Shown one piece after another: positions 46,948-55,591 of a DNA stretch of 64,000 nucleotides (its first letter is position 1; each line of letters opens with the position of its first letter). The notes under the pieces are model-generated. The model was not told the DNA's origin. It worked only from the letters and a program-made list of their open reading frames with translations, and did not search any database. Origin of the DNA: Halopseudomonas bauzanensis (GTDB lineage: Bacteria > Pseudomonadota > Gammaproteobacteria > Pseudomonadales > Pseudomonadaceae); contig NZ_FOUA01000002.1 in NCBI RefSeq assembly GCF_900114735.1, forward strand, positions 62,001-126,000, in the 5' to 3' direction. Both the position numbers and the translations under genes were made by a program.

Positions 46948-47814
46948 ATGAAACTCCGCACCCTGTTACCCACCTGCCTGCTACTGGCAAGCGCCGCCCT
47001 GGCTCCGGCCCTGACCAGCGCCGCCGAGCCGGTACTGCGTTTTGCCATTCTCGGTGACGCCGAACCCAAGCCCAAGGCCGAATTCCCCGGTCTGGCCGCC
47101 GCCGTCGGCCACGTCAATCATCTGACCGACACCCTGGATCTGGATTTTGTCATCGGTGTCGGCGACATCGCCCACAAGGGCACCGAGCTGCAATATGAAG
47201 CCGTCACGCCGGTACTGCAGCGCCTGACTCTGCCGTTCTATCCGATCATGGGCAACGAGGAACACGGCTCCACCGTCGAGCGTTATATGCACTACGTCCA
47301 ACTCTGGAATGAAGGCAAGGTCGAAATCGAAGGCCCCAGCTACATCAAGGAGTTCGAGCAACTGGCACTGGTCATGGCTTCACCGGACGAAGGTCGTGAG
47401 TTCGATGACGAGGGTGTTGCCTGGGTTAAACAGCAGATCCAGCAGTTGCATCCCAAACCCGTGTTGCTGGTAGTACATGGCGCCCCCGCCGGCACCTTTC
47501 CGGAAAACGCCGACAAGGGCATCCACCACCCCGGCTTTGCCGAGGTCAGCGCCCAACCCAATCTGATTGCCATGATTTCCGGCGACCTGCACATGGACCT
47601 GGAGCGCAGCGAGCATTCCAAGCAGATTGACGGCGTGCACCACCTGCACATCCCGGCACTGGAACGCACCAAGATCCCGGACGAAGACCACCACGTCCCG
47701 ATGTTCCGCGTACTGACGGTGATGGATGATGATCAGGTCGTTGTGGATACCTACCAGGTAGGACTGGATGGACCGTTGGAGCGGCATGATTATCGGTTCA
47801 GTCTGAAGCGATAA
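46948..47814 (+). CDS. Secreted calcineurin-like metallophosphoesterase
   Basis: A 288-residue protein with a Sec signal peptide (about residues 1-27, ending TSAAEP). Calcineurin-type motifs are FAILGDAEPK, FVIGVGDIAHKG, IMGNEEHG, VVHGAPAG and SGDLHMD. The first motif lacks the usual second metal ligand (GDxH reads GDAE) and the last is G-D-x-H, not G-H-x-H, so metal binding may be atypical. A role in phosphorus release is inferred from position next to phoX and the phytase. It is separated from phoX by repeat C and may have its own promoter. Confidence 0.82.
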   Translation: MKLRTLLPTCLLLASAALAPALTSAAEPVLRFAILGDAEPKPKAEFPGLAAAVGHVNHLTDTLDLDFVIGVGDIAHKGTELQYEAVTPVLQRLTLPFYPIMGNEEHGSTVERYMHYVQLWNEGKVEIEGPSYIKEFEQLALVMASPDEGREFDDEGVAWVKQQIQQLHPKPVLLVVHGAPAGTFPENADKGIHHPGFAEVSAQPNLIAMISGDLHMDLERSEHSKQIDGVHHLHIPALERTKIPDEDHHVPMFRVLTVMDDDQVVVDTYQVGLDGPLERHDYRFSLKR

Positions 47815-47843
47815 GCGAAACGCCTGGGAGGGGAGCAAAAGCT

Positions 47844-47861
47844 CGGGGTGTAACGCCCCGG
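47844..47861. repeat. Palindromic GGGGTGT-type intergenic repeat, copy 2
   Basis: CGGGGTGTAACGCCCCGG forms an imperfect palindrome nearly identical to the copy at 29784-29802. It lies 30 bases after the metallophosphoesterase stop, at the left edge of the AT-rich accessory region. Confidence 0.55.
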
Positions 47862-47897
47862 CGCTGTGCCTACACCAACCCGAAACAAGATATCATG

Positions 47898-47930
47898 TTG
47901 ACATTAGAATCCGCTTGCCTTTAGGTAAAG
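47898..47930 (+). promoter_or_regulatory. Candidate promoter of the TerB operon
   Basis: A perfect TTGACA -35 hexamer at 47898-47903 is followed 16-18 bases later by a poor -10 (TTAGGT/TAGGTA). The -10 area overlaps the palindrome CTTTAGGTAAAG at 47919-47930, possibly a repressor or activator site. The TerB gene starts 40 bases further on. Confidence 0.4.
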
Positions 47931-47970
47931 CGAGTATTGATGGACGCTTGCAACTTGATCGGGAGTCGTG

Positions 47971-50517
47971 ATGGATTCTTTCATTGGAGTCGTTGGCATC
48001 ATTTTAGTTGTGTTCGTGCTGTATCACGTCATAAAAACACATAATGCAACAGGGAAGGCTTACCGACACCGGGCACAAAACCAACGAAAGAGAGCCCTCT
48101 CTGCTGCACCTCAGCGCGCGCCCACTGCCAAGGCGATCGAGCCAAGTCCCCTCCTTGGTCAAACAAGCGTAGAAAGTAAACCATCCAGACTTCCGGGCGC
48201 TCCAACTAGCCCCTCACCCGAGCTCTCGCCCACAGCCCGTGGGGAGCAACCATCCCTGCACCTCCAGACCAAGGAGCAAAAAGCACCCGCCACTGCGACT
48301 GACTCTGGTAAATCACCAAGCATTGCTGCCGATGCAGAGAAAGCACGTACGTCTTTAAATTTCGAATCACACAGCATGGCCGACGATGTCATTCGTGAAG
48401 TCAGGCATCTGAAAAATGAATCAGACGCCGAGGGCTTAGTTACAATCTCCGTCTCCCATAGCCACTCAGAGCAACCATCCAAAAATAAGAAACCAGCAAG
48501 ATGGATAACTTCTGATGAGACACTGAGTATCGGAGGAAAGACCATTAGTGGGGCGTATCTTTATCACGGTGGCCTGCTTGCCGCCGTTGGCCGGTACGGT
48601 ATTGAGGCATCTTTGCTAGATGAAAGCCTGAGCGTTATCCCATCATCATCAACCTACGAAGACGACAGCCTTTCTTATTGGCCCAAATACAGCACTATCT
48701 CACCCCGCTGCAGAGGTGCGTATTTATCCTGGCTTGAAGGTGGGCGTAAACACCCTGAAACCCCCATAGGCTATGTGTTTATTTATTTCTACGGCCTTGA
48801 GCGCCGCATCATTGCTGATGCGAGCAAGGCTAATCAGGTTTCTGACACCGAGTATGAAAACATCAGCCGGGAGATTTTCAGGCTTATCTCGGTCTACTAC
48901 TCCAGCCCACCATTCCGAAATTACGCCTATCGCTTGCTCGAGTGGATGACCATCCAAAGACCTCACCTGGTCTCCCTCAACCATGAAGAAATGGCCAAAC
49001 AACGGCTTGAGCTGGCATTTGCCATACAAGCTGGTACGGCCGTCCTGGCTGGCTCGCCAATCTCGGCGGATATGGCGCGGTCATGGCTGTACTTCACCGA
49101 ATGGATCCCGAAAACGCCCGCCCGACGGTGTAAGGATCAATTCGCCAAACTTTTTTGTATCAAGTACCAGGAAAAATACGGCGCTGGCTTTATTGTCAAA
49201 CCCAACAAACGCTTTCTCAAGGCACACTATCAACCCGCAAGCTCTACACTTTCCTATATCAGCTCGGGGGAAAGCAAAATCCCGAATCCTGTCGGATTGA
49301 AAAGCGTTCAAAACCGGCTTGTTGAAATTGCTGAACAATGCAACGAAGAGCTCAGACCTTACAGCAGCTATATCGGGCGCAATGAGGGTACGGAGAAGAC
49401 GCTGACTGCGCTTGCACTGCTTCCAAAGCCGCTCTTTGAGCAAGAGCCCTCCAGCATAGAGTTCAGGTCCTGGGCAGCAGAGATCATTACAGAGCATGAC
49501 GGGATCATTCCGTTTACTGACCTTCTAGGCAAAATCAGCCCCAGCCCGGTAGACAAGCTTCGCAAAGCAACGCTGGATACCACTCAGTTACTGCTGGATA
49601 AAACCGGGTACGCTTACGCACCAGACTCCCGCTTCCATGATGCAAAACCCACTCTGGATGGACCCGTTGTACTGTCGAATGACCCTCTCTCCCCTGAATA
49701 CCAGCCGACGCAAACTTTTAATGAAGTCAGTATGTCGCTCCGGCTCGGGGCCATGGTCGCTTCTATTGACGGTCAGATTGATGAGGAAGAGGTACTGTTT
49801 CTCCAAGGCCTCATTTCGGGAAACGAACGGCTCAGCTCCAATGAGAAATCCAGTTTGTTTGCTTACTTCACATGGCGTCTCAATTCACCCCACAACCTTG
49901 TCAGTCTGAAAAGTCAGATCCAAAAACTGTCGGACGACGCCAAACGTGGTATCAGCAAGATATTGATCAAAACAGCTATGGCCGATGGAACAATCTCGCC
50001 AGCTGAGATCAAGCAGATGGAAAAACTGTACGTCAGCCTGGGGCTTGATAAAGCCATGCTTGCCGGGGATATCCACGGGGTAGCCACCCTCAAGCCGCTC
50101 AAGACAGAAACATTCACTGCGTCTAAACCACGTCCTACCGGTTTTCACCTGGATACCGACATCATTGCTCAACACGAAGATGAAACCAGGGATGTGCAGG
50201 GTATGCTCAGAGAGATCTTTGCCGATACCGAGGAAGATACAACCGCCGAAGAGCCGGTCGAGCAGTCCCCGGCCATTCTCGAAGACGATGATGACGGCCT
50301 CGATCCTCAGCACCGACACCTCTACTCCCTGTTGGTGAGCAAGGAGAAGTGGTCGCGTGATGAAGTGCATGCATTCTGCGAACCTCTTGGGCTAATGGTT
50401 GATGGTGCGGTGGAAGCGATTAATGACTGGGCGTTTGAAAAAGTGGACGACGCCGTGCTTGATGATGACGGCGACATTTACATTCGCCTTGATGTCGCCC
50501 AGGAACTCGAAAATTAA
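47971..50517 (+). CDS. TerB_N/TerB/TerB_C domain protein
   Basis: An 848-residue protein. A single N-terminal membrane helix (about 4-20, FIGVVGIILVVFVLYHVI) is followed by a low-complexity proline/serine-rich linker to about 170. Then comes a TerB_N domain (about 178-400, with ARWITSDETLSIGG and YVFIYFYGLERR). A TerB domain lies at about 590-700; its acidic repeats DGQIDEEEV and ADGTISPAEI are the metal-binding type. A TerB_C tail (about 775-848) shows SKEKWSRDEV and DGAVEAINDWAFE. TerB domains belong to tellurite/stress systems; TerB_N/TerB_C proteins have been linked to predicted DNA-processing or defence modules with ATPases and helicases. I chose ATG at 47971 after GGGAG. First gene of a three-gene operon. 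Confidence 0.83.
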   Translation: MDSFIGVVGIILVVFVLYHVIKTHNATGKAYRHRAQNQRKRALSAAPQRAPTAKAIEPSPLLGQTSVESKPSRLPGAPTSPSPELSPTARGEQPSLHLQTKEQKAPATATDSGKSPSIAADAEKARTSLNFESHSMADDVIREVRHLKNESDAEGLVTISVSHSHSEQPSKNKKPARWITSDETLSIGGKTISGAYLYHGGLLAAVGRYGIEASLLDESLSVIPSSSTYEDDSLSYWPKYSTISPRCRGAYLSWLEGGRKHPETPIGYVFIYFYGLERRIIADASKANQVSDTEYENISREIFRLISVYYSSPPFRNYAYRLLEWMTIQRPHLVSLNHEEMAKQRLELAFAIQAGTAVLAGSPISADMARSWLYFTEWIPKTPARRCKDQFAKLFCIKYQEKYGAGFIVKPNKRFLKAHYQPASSTLSYISSGESKIPNPVGLKSVQNRLVEIAEQCNEELRPYSSYIGRNEGTEKTLTALALLPKPLFEQEPSSIEFRSWAAEIITEHDGIIPFTDLLGKISPSPVDKLRKATLDTTQLLLDKTGYAYAPDSRFHDAKPTLDGPVVLSNDPLSPEYQPTQTFNEVSMSLRLGAMVASIDGQIDEEEVLFLQGLISGNERLSSNEKSSLFAYFTWRLNSPHNLVSLKSQIQKLSDDAKRGISKILIKTAMADGTISPAEIKQMEKLYVSLGLDKAMLAGDIHGVATLKPLKTETFTASKPRPTGFHLDTDIIAQHEDETRDVQGMLREIFADTEEDTTAEEPVEQSPAILEDDDDGLDPQHRHLYSLLVSKEKWSRDEVHAFCEPLGLMVDGAVEAINDWAFEKVDDAVLDDDGDIYIRLDVAQELEN

Positions 50518-50532
50518 AACCAGGATCAAGCT

Positions 50533-51864
50533 ATGACAATCAAGAAAATTCGTGCCAGAGAACGCGACTCCATTATCCAGTCATTACGCTCTGGAGTGAC
50601 GCCGAAAATTGGTATCCAGCACATCCAGGTGGGCCGCTCAAACGAGATCAAGGCGCTGCATGAAGATCTCAAGCGGGTGGCTGATGGCGGTTCGATATTT
50701 CGATTGATTATTGGTGATTACGGGTCAGGAAAAACCTTTTTCCTCAGCGTGGTACGCAGTATTGCTTTAGAGATGCGCATGGTTACAGCTCAAGCGGATC
50801 TGTCTCCCGATAGGCGTGTCCACGCATCCAGTGGTCAGGCACGCAATCTGTTTTCTGAGCTGATGCGTAATATGTCTACCCGCAGCAAGCCGGACGGCAA
50901 TGCGTTGACCAGTGTAATCGAGCGGTTCATTACTCAAGCTAGAAAAGAAGCAGATACCTCCGCCAAGCCGGTCGGTGAGGTAATCCACTCAAACCTCGAA
51001 GCGCTATCCGAAATGGTGGGTGGCTATGACTTTGCAAAGGTCATCGAGCAATACTGGAATGGGCATGAGCAAGACAACGAGACGCTGAAGTCCAATGCAG
51101 TACGCTGGCTCCGTGCCGAATACACTACCAAGACCCAAGCCAGAGCTGACTTGGGTGTACGTACGATCATTGACGATGCCTCGTTCTATGACTCGCTCAA
51201 GCTGATGAGCCTTTTCGTCCGTCAGGCTGGCTACTCCGGCTTGTTGATCAATCTCGATGAAATGGTGAACCTCTACAAACTCAACTCAACCCAGGCGCGC
51301 ACCTCCAATTACGAGCAGATCCTTCGAATGCTCAATGATTGCTTACAGGGCTCGGTAGAAGGGCTCGGCTTCCTGTTGGGTGGTACTCCGGAGTTCCTGC
51401 TTGACCCCCGCAAGGGGCTGTACAGCTATGAAGCTCTGCAATCGCGTTTGGCACAAAACAGTTTTGCATTGCGCGCCGGCGTTGTGGATTACAGTTCACC
51501 AGCCCTGCACCTAGCCAGCTTGACGCCAGAAGAACTCTATATCCTGTTGCGCAATCTGCGTAACGTGTTCGCCAGCGGAGATCCAGAGCGCTACCTGGTT
51601 CCTGACGAGGCGCTGGTCGCCTTCCTGAACCATTGCCATACCAATGTCGGCGAAGCCTACTTCCGTACGCCCAGAAGCATTATCAAGGCCTTTCTCGACA
51701 TGCTTTCCATCATGGAGCAGAACCCAAATCTGGAGTGGTCTGACCTGGTCGAGGCAGTGGAACTCGAGGCTGATCTGCCCAGCGACATGGATACAGAAAT
51801 TGATGCTGACGCAGACACCATGGCAGCAGAAGAGAGTGATGGCCTGGTAGGCTTCAGGATCTGA
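50533..51864 (+). CDS. BrxD-like (DUF2791) P-loop ATPase
   Basis: A 443-residue AAA/STAND-like ATPase. Walker A is GDYGSGKT (61-68), Walker B LLINLDEM (237-244). Ahead of Walker A is IGIQHIQVGRSNEIKAL, and the later segment AYFRTPRSIIKAFLDML resembles the C-terminal helical lobe of the BREX ATP-binding family (DUF2791, BrxD). In BREX type 2 and 6 loci BrxD accompanies the helicase BrxHI, which is exactly the next gene. It starts 15 bases after the TerB gene and ends overlapping the helicase ATG. The acidic tail (DMDTEIDADADTMAAEES) is unusual. Function inferred as DNA- or complex-remodelling ATPase. Confidence 0.84.
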   Translation: MTIKKIRARERDSIIQSLRSGVTPKIGIQHIQVGRSNEIKALHEDLKRVADGGSIFRLIIGDYGSGKTFFLSVVRSIALEMRMVTAQADLSPDRRVHASSGQARNLFSELMRNMSTRSKPDGNALTSVIERFITQARKEADTSAKPVGEVIHSNLEALSEMVGGYDFAKVIEQYWNGHEQDNETLKSNAVRWLRAEYTTKTQARADLGVRTIIDDASFYDSLKLMSLFVRQAGYSGLLINLDEMVNLYKLNSTQARTSNYEQILRMLNDCLQGSVEGLGFLLGGTPEFLLDPRKGLYSYEALQSRLAQNSFALRAGVVDYSSPALHLASLTPEELYILLRNLRNVFASGDPERYLVPDEALVAFLNHCHTNVGEAYFRTPRSIIKAFLDMLSIMEQNPNLEWSDLVEAVELEADLPSDMDTEIDADADTMAAEESDGLVGFRI

Positions 51865-54071
51865 TGGAAGCCTACCAGAAGCTCGATATTCGAGTGCAGA
51901 AATGGGTTTTCCAACAAGGCTGGCCAGACCTTCGAGAAATTCAGAAGATGGCCATAGATCCTGTTCTGAAAGGCGACAGGGATGTGCTTATCAGCGCCTC
52001 AACGGCTGCCGGCAAGACCGAGTCTGCCTTCCTGCCGGCATGCACCGCTATTGCTGACCAGGAACAAGGTTTTGGGATTCTCTATATCAGCCCCCTCAAG
52101 GCGCTGATTAACGACCAGTATCGTCGCCTGGAAAGCCTGTGCGACGCGCTCGACATGCAGCTTACGCCTTGGCATGGTGATTCAGCAGCAGGGCTGAAAA
52201 ACAAAGCAAGGAAAGCCCCTTCGGGTATATTGCTGATCACCCCCGAGTCGCTGGAAGCAATGCTCATCAGACGCTCAGGCTGGGCAAAGCAGACGTTCGA
52301 GAACCTCCAATACATCATCATTGACGAGTTTCATGCCTTTATAGGAACTGAGCGTGGGCAACAACTGCTCTCTGTAATGAATAGGCTGGATCACCTGGTC
52401 GGACGACTGAAAAACCCCATACCGCGTATTGCCCTCAGCGCAACACTCGGCGACCTTGAATCGGTTCCTGCGCTGTTACGGCCCAACGGCTCGCTTCCCT
52501 GCCAGACCATCACCAGTACCCAAGGACGTTTTGACCTGAGGATGCAGGTTAAAGGTTATCTCGATCCGGCAGAGATCAAACCAAAGGAGTCTCGGATACC
52601 AGCAGAAGCACGGATCATCCGTGAGCTATATCGCATCTGCCGAGGTGGCTCTCATTTGGTTTTTGCCAATAGCAGGCAAAGAACTGAGCTGATCGCTGCC
52701 AGCCTGACAGACCTGTGTGCGACCAATCACGTACCCAATGAGTTCTTCCCTCACCACGGCTCATTGTCCAAAGACATGCGCGAGGACGTCGAAAGACGCT
52801 TGCAAAGCCAGAGAGACCCCACCACGGCCATATGCACCACAACCATTGAACTTGGGATTGATGTTGGCAAGATCAACTCTGTTGCTCAGGTCAATGCACC
52901 ACCGAGCGTCTCAAGCATGCGGCAACGGACAGGCCGCTCCGGGCGGCGCGATGGTGTTTCTGTGTTGCGCATGTTTCTTCGTGAGCGTGAAATAACCACT
53001 CAATCAGGCGTCAGTGACAAGCTGCGCCTGGAACTCATCCAGTCACTGGCCATGATTCGTCTCATGGTTTCAGATAAGTGGTTTGAACCTGCGGATTCAA
53101 CCCAGTATCACTTTTCCACATTAATTCACCAGACGCTGGCTCTGGTGGCACAGTGGGGCGGCATCAGAGCTGACCAGGTCTATGCACTGTTATGCCAACA
53201 GGGGCCTTTTCAGAAAACCTCGATTCAGCAGTTCAAGGACATGCTCACCCACCTCGGAAAACTTGAGTGCCTCACCCAACTATCAAGCGGAGAGTTGGTT
53301 CTTGGAATCAAGGGCGAACAGCTCGTCAACCAATATAAATTCTATGCCGTATTCCAAACCCCCGAAGAATATCGGGTGGTGAATGGCAACAAAACCATCG
53401 GTACACTTCCCGTTGACTCACCGCTACTACCTGACCAACACATTGTGTTTGGCGGTCGGCGCTGGAAAATCAGCGAAATAGACGAGGTATCCAAGACAAT
53501 TCTAGTCAACCCCAGCAAGGGTGGGCTACCTCCGCAGTTCTCCGGTTCCGGTATCGCGCTGCATACCCGAGTGCGCCAGGAAATGTTCAAGATCTACAGC
53601 GAAGCGGAATATCGGATTCCAGCCGGTGATTCGATGGTTGATTACATTGATGAAGAAGCCAGGCACCTTGTACAGGAAGGATTCAGCTTCTTCACCAACG
53701 CAGGCTTGGCGCAGCACAGTGTCATCGACGACCAAGGCACTACCCACCTGTTCAGCTGGATGGGCGATAAAATCGTCAATACCCTTTGTGCCGTTTTACA
53801 GACCCATGGTTTCACAACCAGTAATCAGGCAGGAATTGTCGAGATCGTAGAAACCTCTGCCGACAACGTAACAGCTTTTTTCAAACAACTTGATCTTGAG
53901 TCAATTGCCTCTGAAGCCGAGCTTGCGCAGATAGTGCAAGAAAAGAATATTGAGAAATTCGACGAACTTCTCCCGCCCAACCTGCTGTGCGAAGGGTATG
54001 GGCGGCGGATGTTTGATGTGGGTGGCACGAAAGCATGGATTGCGCAAAACTTCCCCCACGAGCCGCTCTAG
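51864..54071 (+). CDS. Lhr/BrxHI-like superfamily 2 helicase
   Basis: A 735-residue DEAD/DEAH-type helicase. Motif I is ASTAAGKT (45-52), motif II DEFH (154-157), motif III SAT (192-194) and motif VI QRTGRSGRR (354-362). The long C-terminal part (about 400-735) has a winged-helix and beta-rich region as in Lhr-type helicases. It resembles BrxHI of BREX types 2/6. Its ATG shares one base with the ATPase stop (TGATG), indicating translational coupling. It likely translocates along or unwinds DNA in a TerB/ATPase/helicase assembly. It converges on hsdS, with an 8-bp palindrome between. Confidence 0.87.
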   Translation: MEAYQKLDIRVQKWVFQQGWPDLREIQKMAIDPVLKGDRDVLISASTAAGKTESAFLPACTAIADQEQGFGILYISPLKALINDQYRRLESLCDALDMQLTPWHGDSAAGLKNKARKAPSGILLITPESLEAMLIRRSGWAKQTFENLQYIIIDEFHAFIGTERGQQLLSVMNRLDHLVGRLKNPIPRIALSATLGDLESVPALLRPNGSLPCQTITSTQGRFDLRMQVKGYLDPAEIKPKESRIPAEARIIRELYRICRGGSHLVFANSRQRTELIAASLTDLCATNHVPNEFFPHHGSLSKDMREDVERRLQSQRDPTTAICTTTIELGIDVGKINSVAQVNAPPSVSSMRQRTGRSGRRDGVSVLRMFLREREITTQSGVSDKLRLELIQSLAMIRLMVSDKWFEPADSTQYHFSTLIHQTLALVAQWGGIRADQVYALLCQQGPFQKTSIQQFKDMLTHLGKLECLTQLSSGELVLGIKGEQLVNQYKFYAVFQTPEEYRVVNGNKTIGTLPVDSPLLPDQHIVFGGRRWKISEIDEVSKTILVNPSKGGLPPQFSGSGIALHTRVRQEMFKIYSEAEYRIPAGDSMVDYIDEEARHLVQEGFSFFTNAGLAQHSVIDDQGTTHLFSWMGDKIVNTLCAVLQTHGFTTSNQAGIVEIVETSADNVTAFFKQLDLESIASEAELAQIVQEKNIEKFDELLPPNLLCEGYGRRMFDVGGTKAWIAQNFPHEPL

Positions 54072-54105
54072 TCGTCCTTTGGCAGCCGAGGGGTTGTTTG
54101 CTCTA

Positions 54106-54125
54106 TTTTCGTGACGCCACGAAAA
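54106..54125. terminator. Symmetric hairpin between helicase and hsdS
   Basis: TTTTCGTGACGCCACGAAAA forms a perfect 8-bp stem with a 4-base loop between two convergent genes. The T-run on one side and A-run on the other let it act as a terminator in both directions. It lies 35 bases after the helicase stop and 45 after the hsdS stop in the opposite sense. Confidence 0.6.
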
Positions 54126-54169
54126 TGGTCACTGCCGGCTACGCCAATGCCAGCATGAATCTCCGTAGC

Positions 54170-55591
54170 TCAGGTCTTTGCCTTGCGTCGCATGGGCTTG
54201 GCAGTAGCTGCACGTTCGGCCTGGATTCTGGCCAGCAGTGCTGCGGCAGAGTTGTCGCCGCTGATCAGCTCGGGGTTGTCCCGTCGCCATTGCTCGGTCA
54301 GTTCACCTCGGAAGGCTTTGGCGAGGATGGATGGGGTGAGGTTGTTGACCCGCTCCAGTGCACCCTGGACTTGTTGCTCAATGCGGTCGGCGTGGGTGAA
54401 GAGTTGGTCTGCTCGACGGACTATTTCGGTTTGCTCTTCTAATGGGGGCAAAACGACAACAGCAGTTTTGATGACATCCAGCGTGATCCGCTGGTGTCCT
54501 GCTGAAGATTTTAACGAATTTTGTATGTGGTCTCTAAAATTCTGAGATGCGAAAAAGTATTCCAAATATCGACCGTATCGCGGTTCTTTCAATCTTGCAC
54601 AGAAAAGCCGGTCTGGGTATTGATATTGACGATCCACGCTTTTCACCATTGCGCAGTTCCCAACATATTCTGCCGAGCCACTTAGACGAGTGAATAGAAG
54701 ATCACCTTGTTTCAGGTAGTTATCTTCTTTTAGCGTGCTCACGTTTTCGAGGTAGCGAATATCGGAGAAATCAATTTCCAGTGGTCGGATCGCGCTTGAT
54801 CGCAAAATAGGTATTCCTTTGGAATCTTCATTTGGCCTGTCAGCAGCTCCGCTACGTAACTTAAGTATAATTTTAGAAAAAGAAACCTTTTCCCAAGTAG
54901 TGTCAACCTCATGGTTTATCTCTCGCCATTCCTCTGTCAACCGCCCACTCACCGCCGCAACCAGTACGGACTGGCGGAAGCGTTTGAGGATATGGGGGAT
55001 GCGTTCGAGGCGGGCTTTGGTGGTTTCCACTTGGGCCAGCAGGGTGTCGAGCTTTTCGGCGATGACTTTTTGTTCGGTGACTGGAGCCATACAGAACGGA
55101 AGCTTCTTCGCAGCTGCGCCAGAAAGCTCCTTGAATGTGGTACCTGTGCCCCTGCTTTCTGCAATATGCCTAATGCTACGCAGGAAGTAATAAGCGTAAC
55201 TAGGGTCAACCGACCCAGGAAAGACGAAGTTTTTAAAACCCTGATTTGTAGATATTTTATTTGCCGCGATAGCAACGTAGCCGATAGGTGCTCGACTACT
55301 AAAAAGTATTGATCCTTCAGAGACAAGTTTTGCAGAGCATGTTGCGTAGCCCGACTGGCTTAGATCACGGGCACCATGACTGATATATTTCTCCGAATAT
55401 TTACTTAAGTCTGCAGGCGTCAACCAAGCAATCTCTTGCCCTGGCCCAGCAAAGTTGGTTGGATCATTTGCTTTCGGCGTTCCACCTGAAATTACATCCG
55501 CAACATCGCCGATCTCCAGCATTATCCAGCTCAATGGCAACTGTATAAGAGCAGCAGATTCATTGTTTTCTTCCCTTTGAGCACGAGTCAT
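54170..55591 (-). CDS. hsdS: Type I restriction-modification specificity subunit
   Basis: A 473-residue HsdS with two target-recognition domains (about 20-185 and 235-400), each followed by a conserved helical spacer: LDTLLAQVETTKARLERIPH and RADQLFTHADRIEQQVQ. The repeated motifs AAVSGRLTEEWR and AKAFRGELTEQWR mark the two halves. Each recognition domain reads one half of a bipartite DNA target. The recognition-domain sequence is much more AT-rich than the spacers, as is common for exchangeable parts. Its ATG overlaps the hsdM stop by four bases. Confidence 0.93.
   Translation of the reverse strand: MTRAQREENNESAALIQLPLSWIMLEIGDVADVISGGTPKANDPTNFAGPGQEIAWLTPADLSKYSEKYISHGARDLSQSGYATCSAKLVSEGSILFSSRAPIGYVAIAANKISTNQGFKNFVFPGSVDPSYAYYFLRSIRHIAESRGTGTTFKELSGAAAKKLPFCMAPVTEQKVIAEKLDTLLAQVETTKARLERIPHILKRFRQSVLVAAVSGRLTEEWREINHEVDTTWEKVSFSKIILKLRSGAADRPNEDSKGIPILRSSAIRPLEIDFSDIRYLENVSTLKEDNYLKQGDLLFTRLSGSAEYVGNCAMVKSVDRQYQYPDRLFCARLKEPRYGRYLEYFFASQNFRDHIQNSLKSSAGHQRITLDVIKTAVVVLPPLEEQTEIVRRADQLFTHADRIEQQVQGALERVNNLTPSILAKAFRGELTEQWRRDNPELISGDNSAAALLARIQAERAATAKPMRRKAKT

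Noticed and set aside
50533..54071. Calling the ATPase and helicase a complete BREX system
   Set aside because: The PglX methylase, PglZ phosphatase, BrxA, BrxB and BrxC are missing in the window, so only a BREX-like pair can be claimed.
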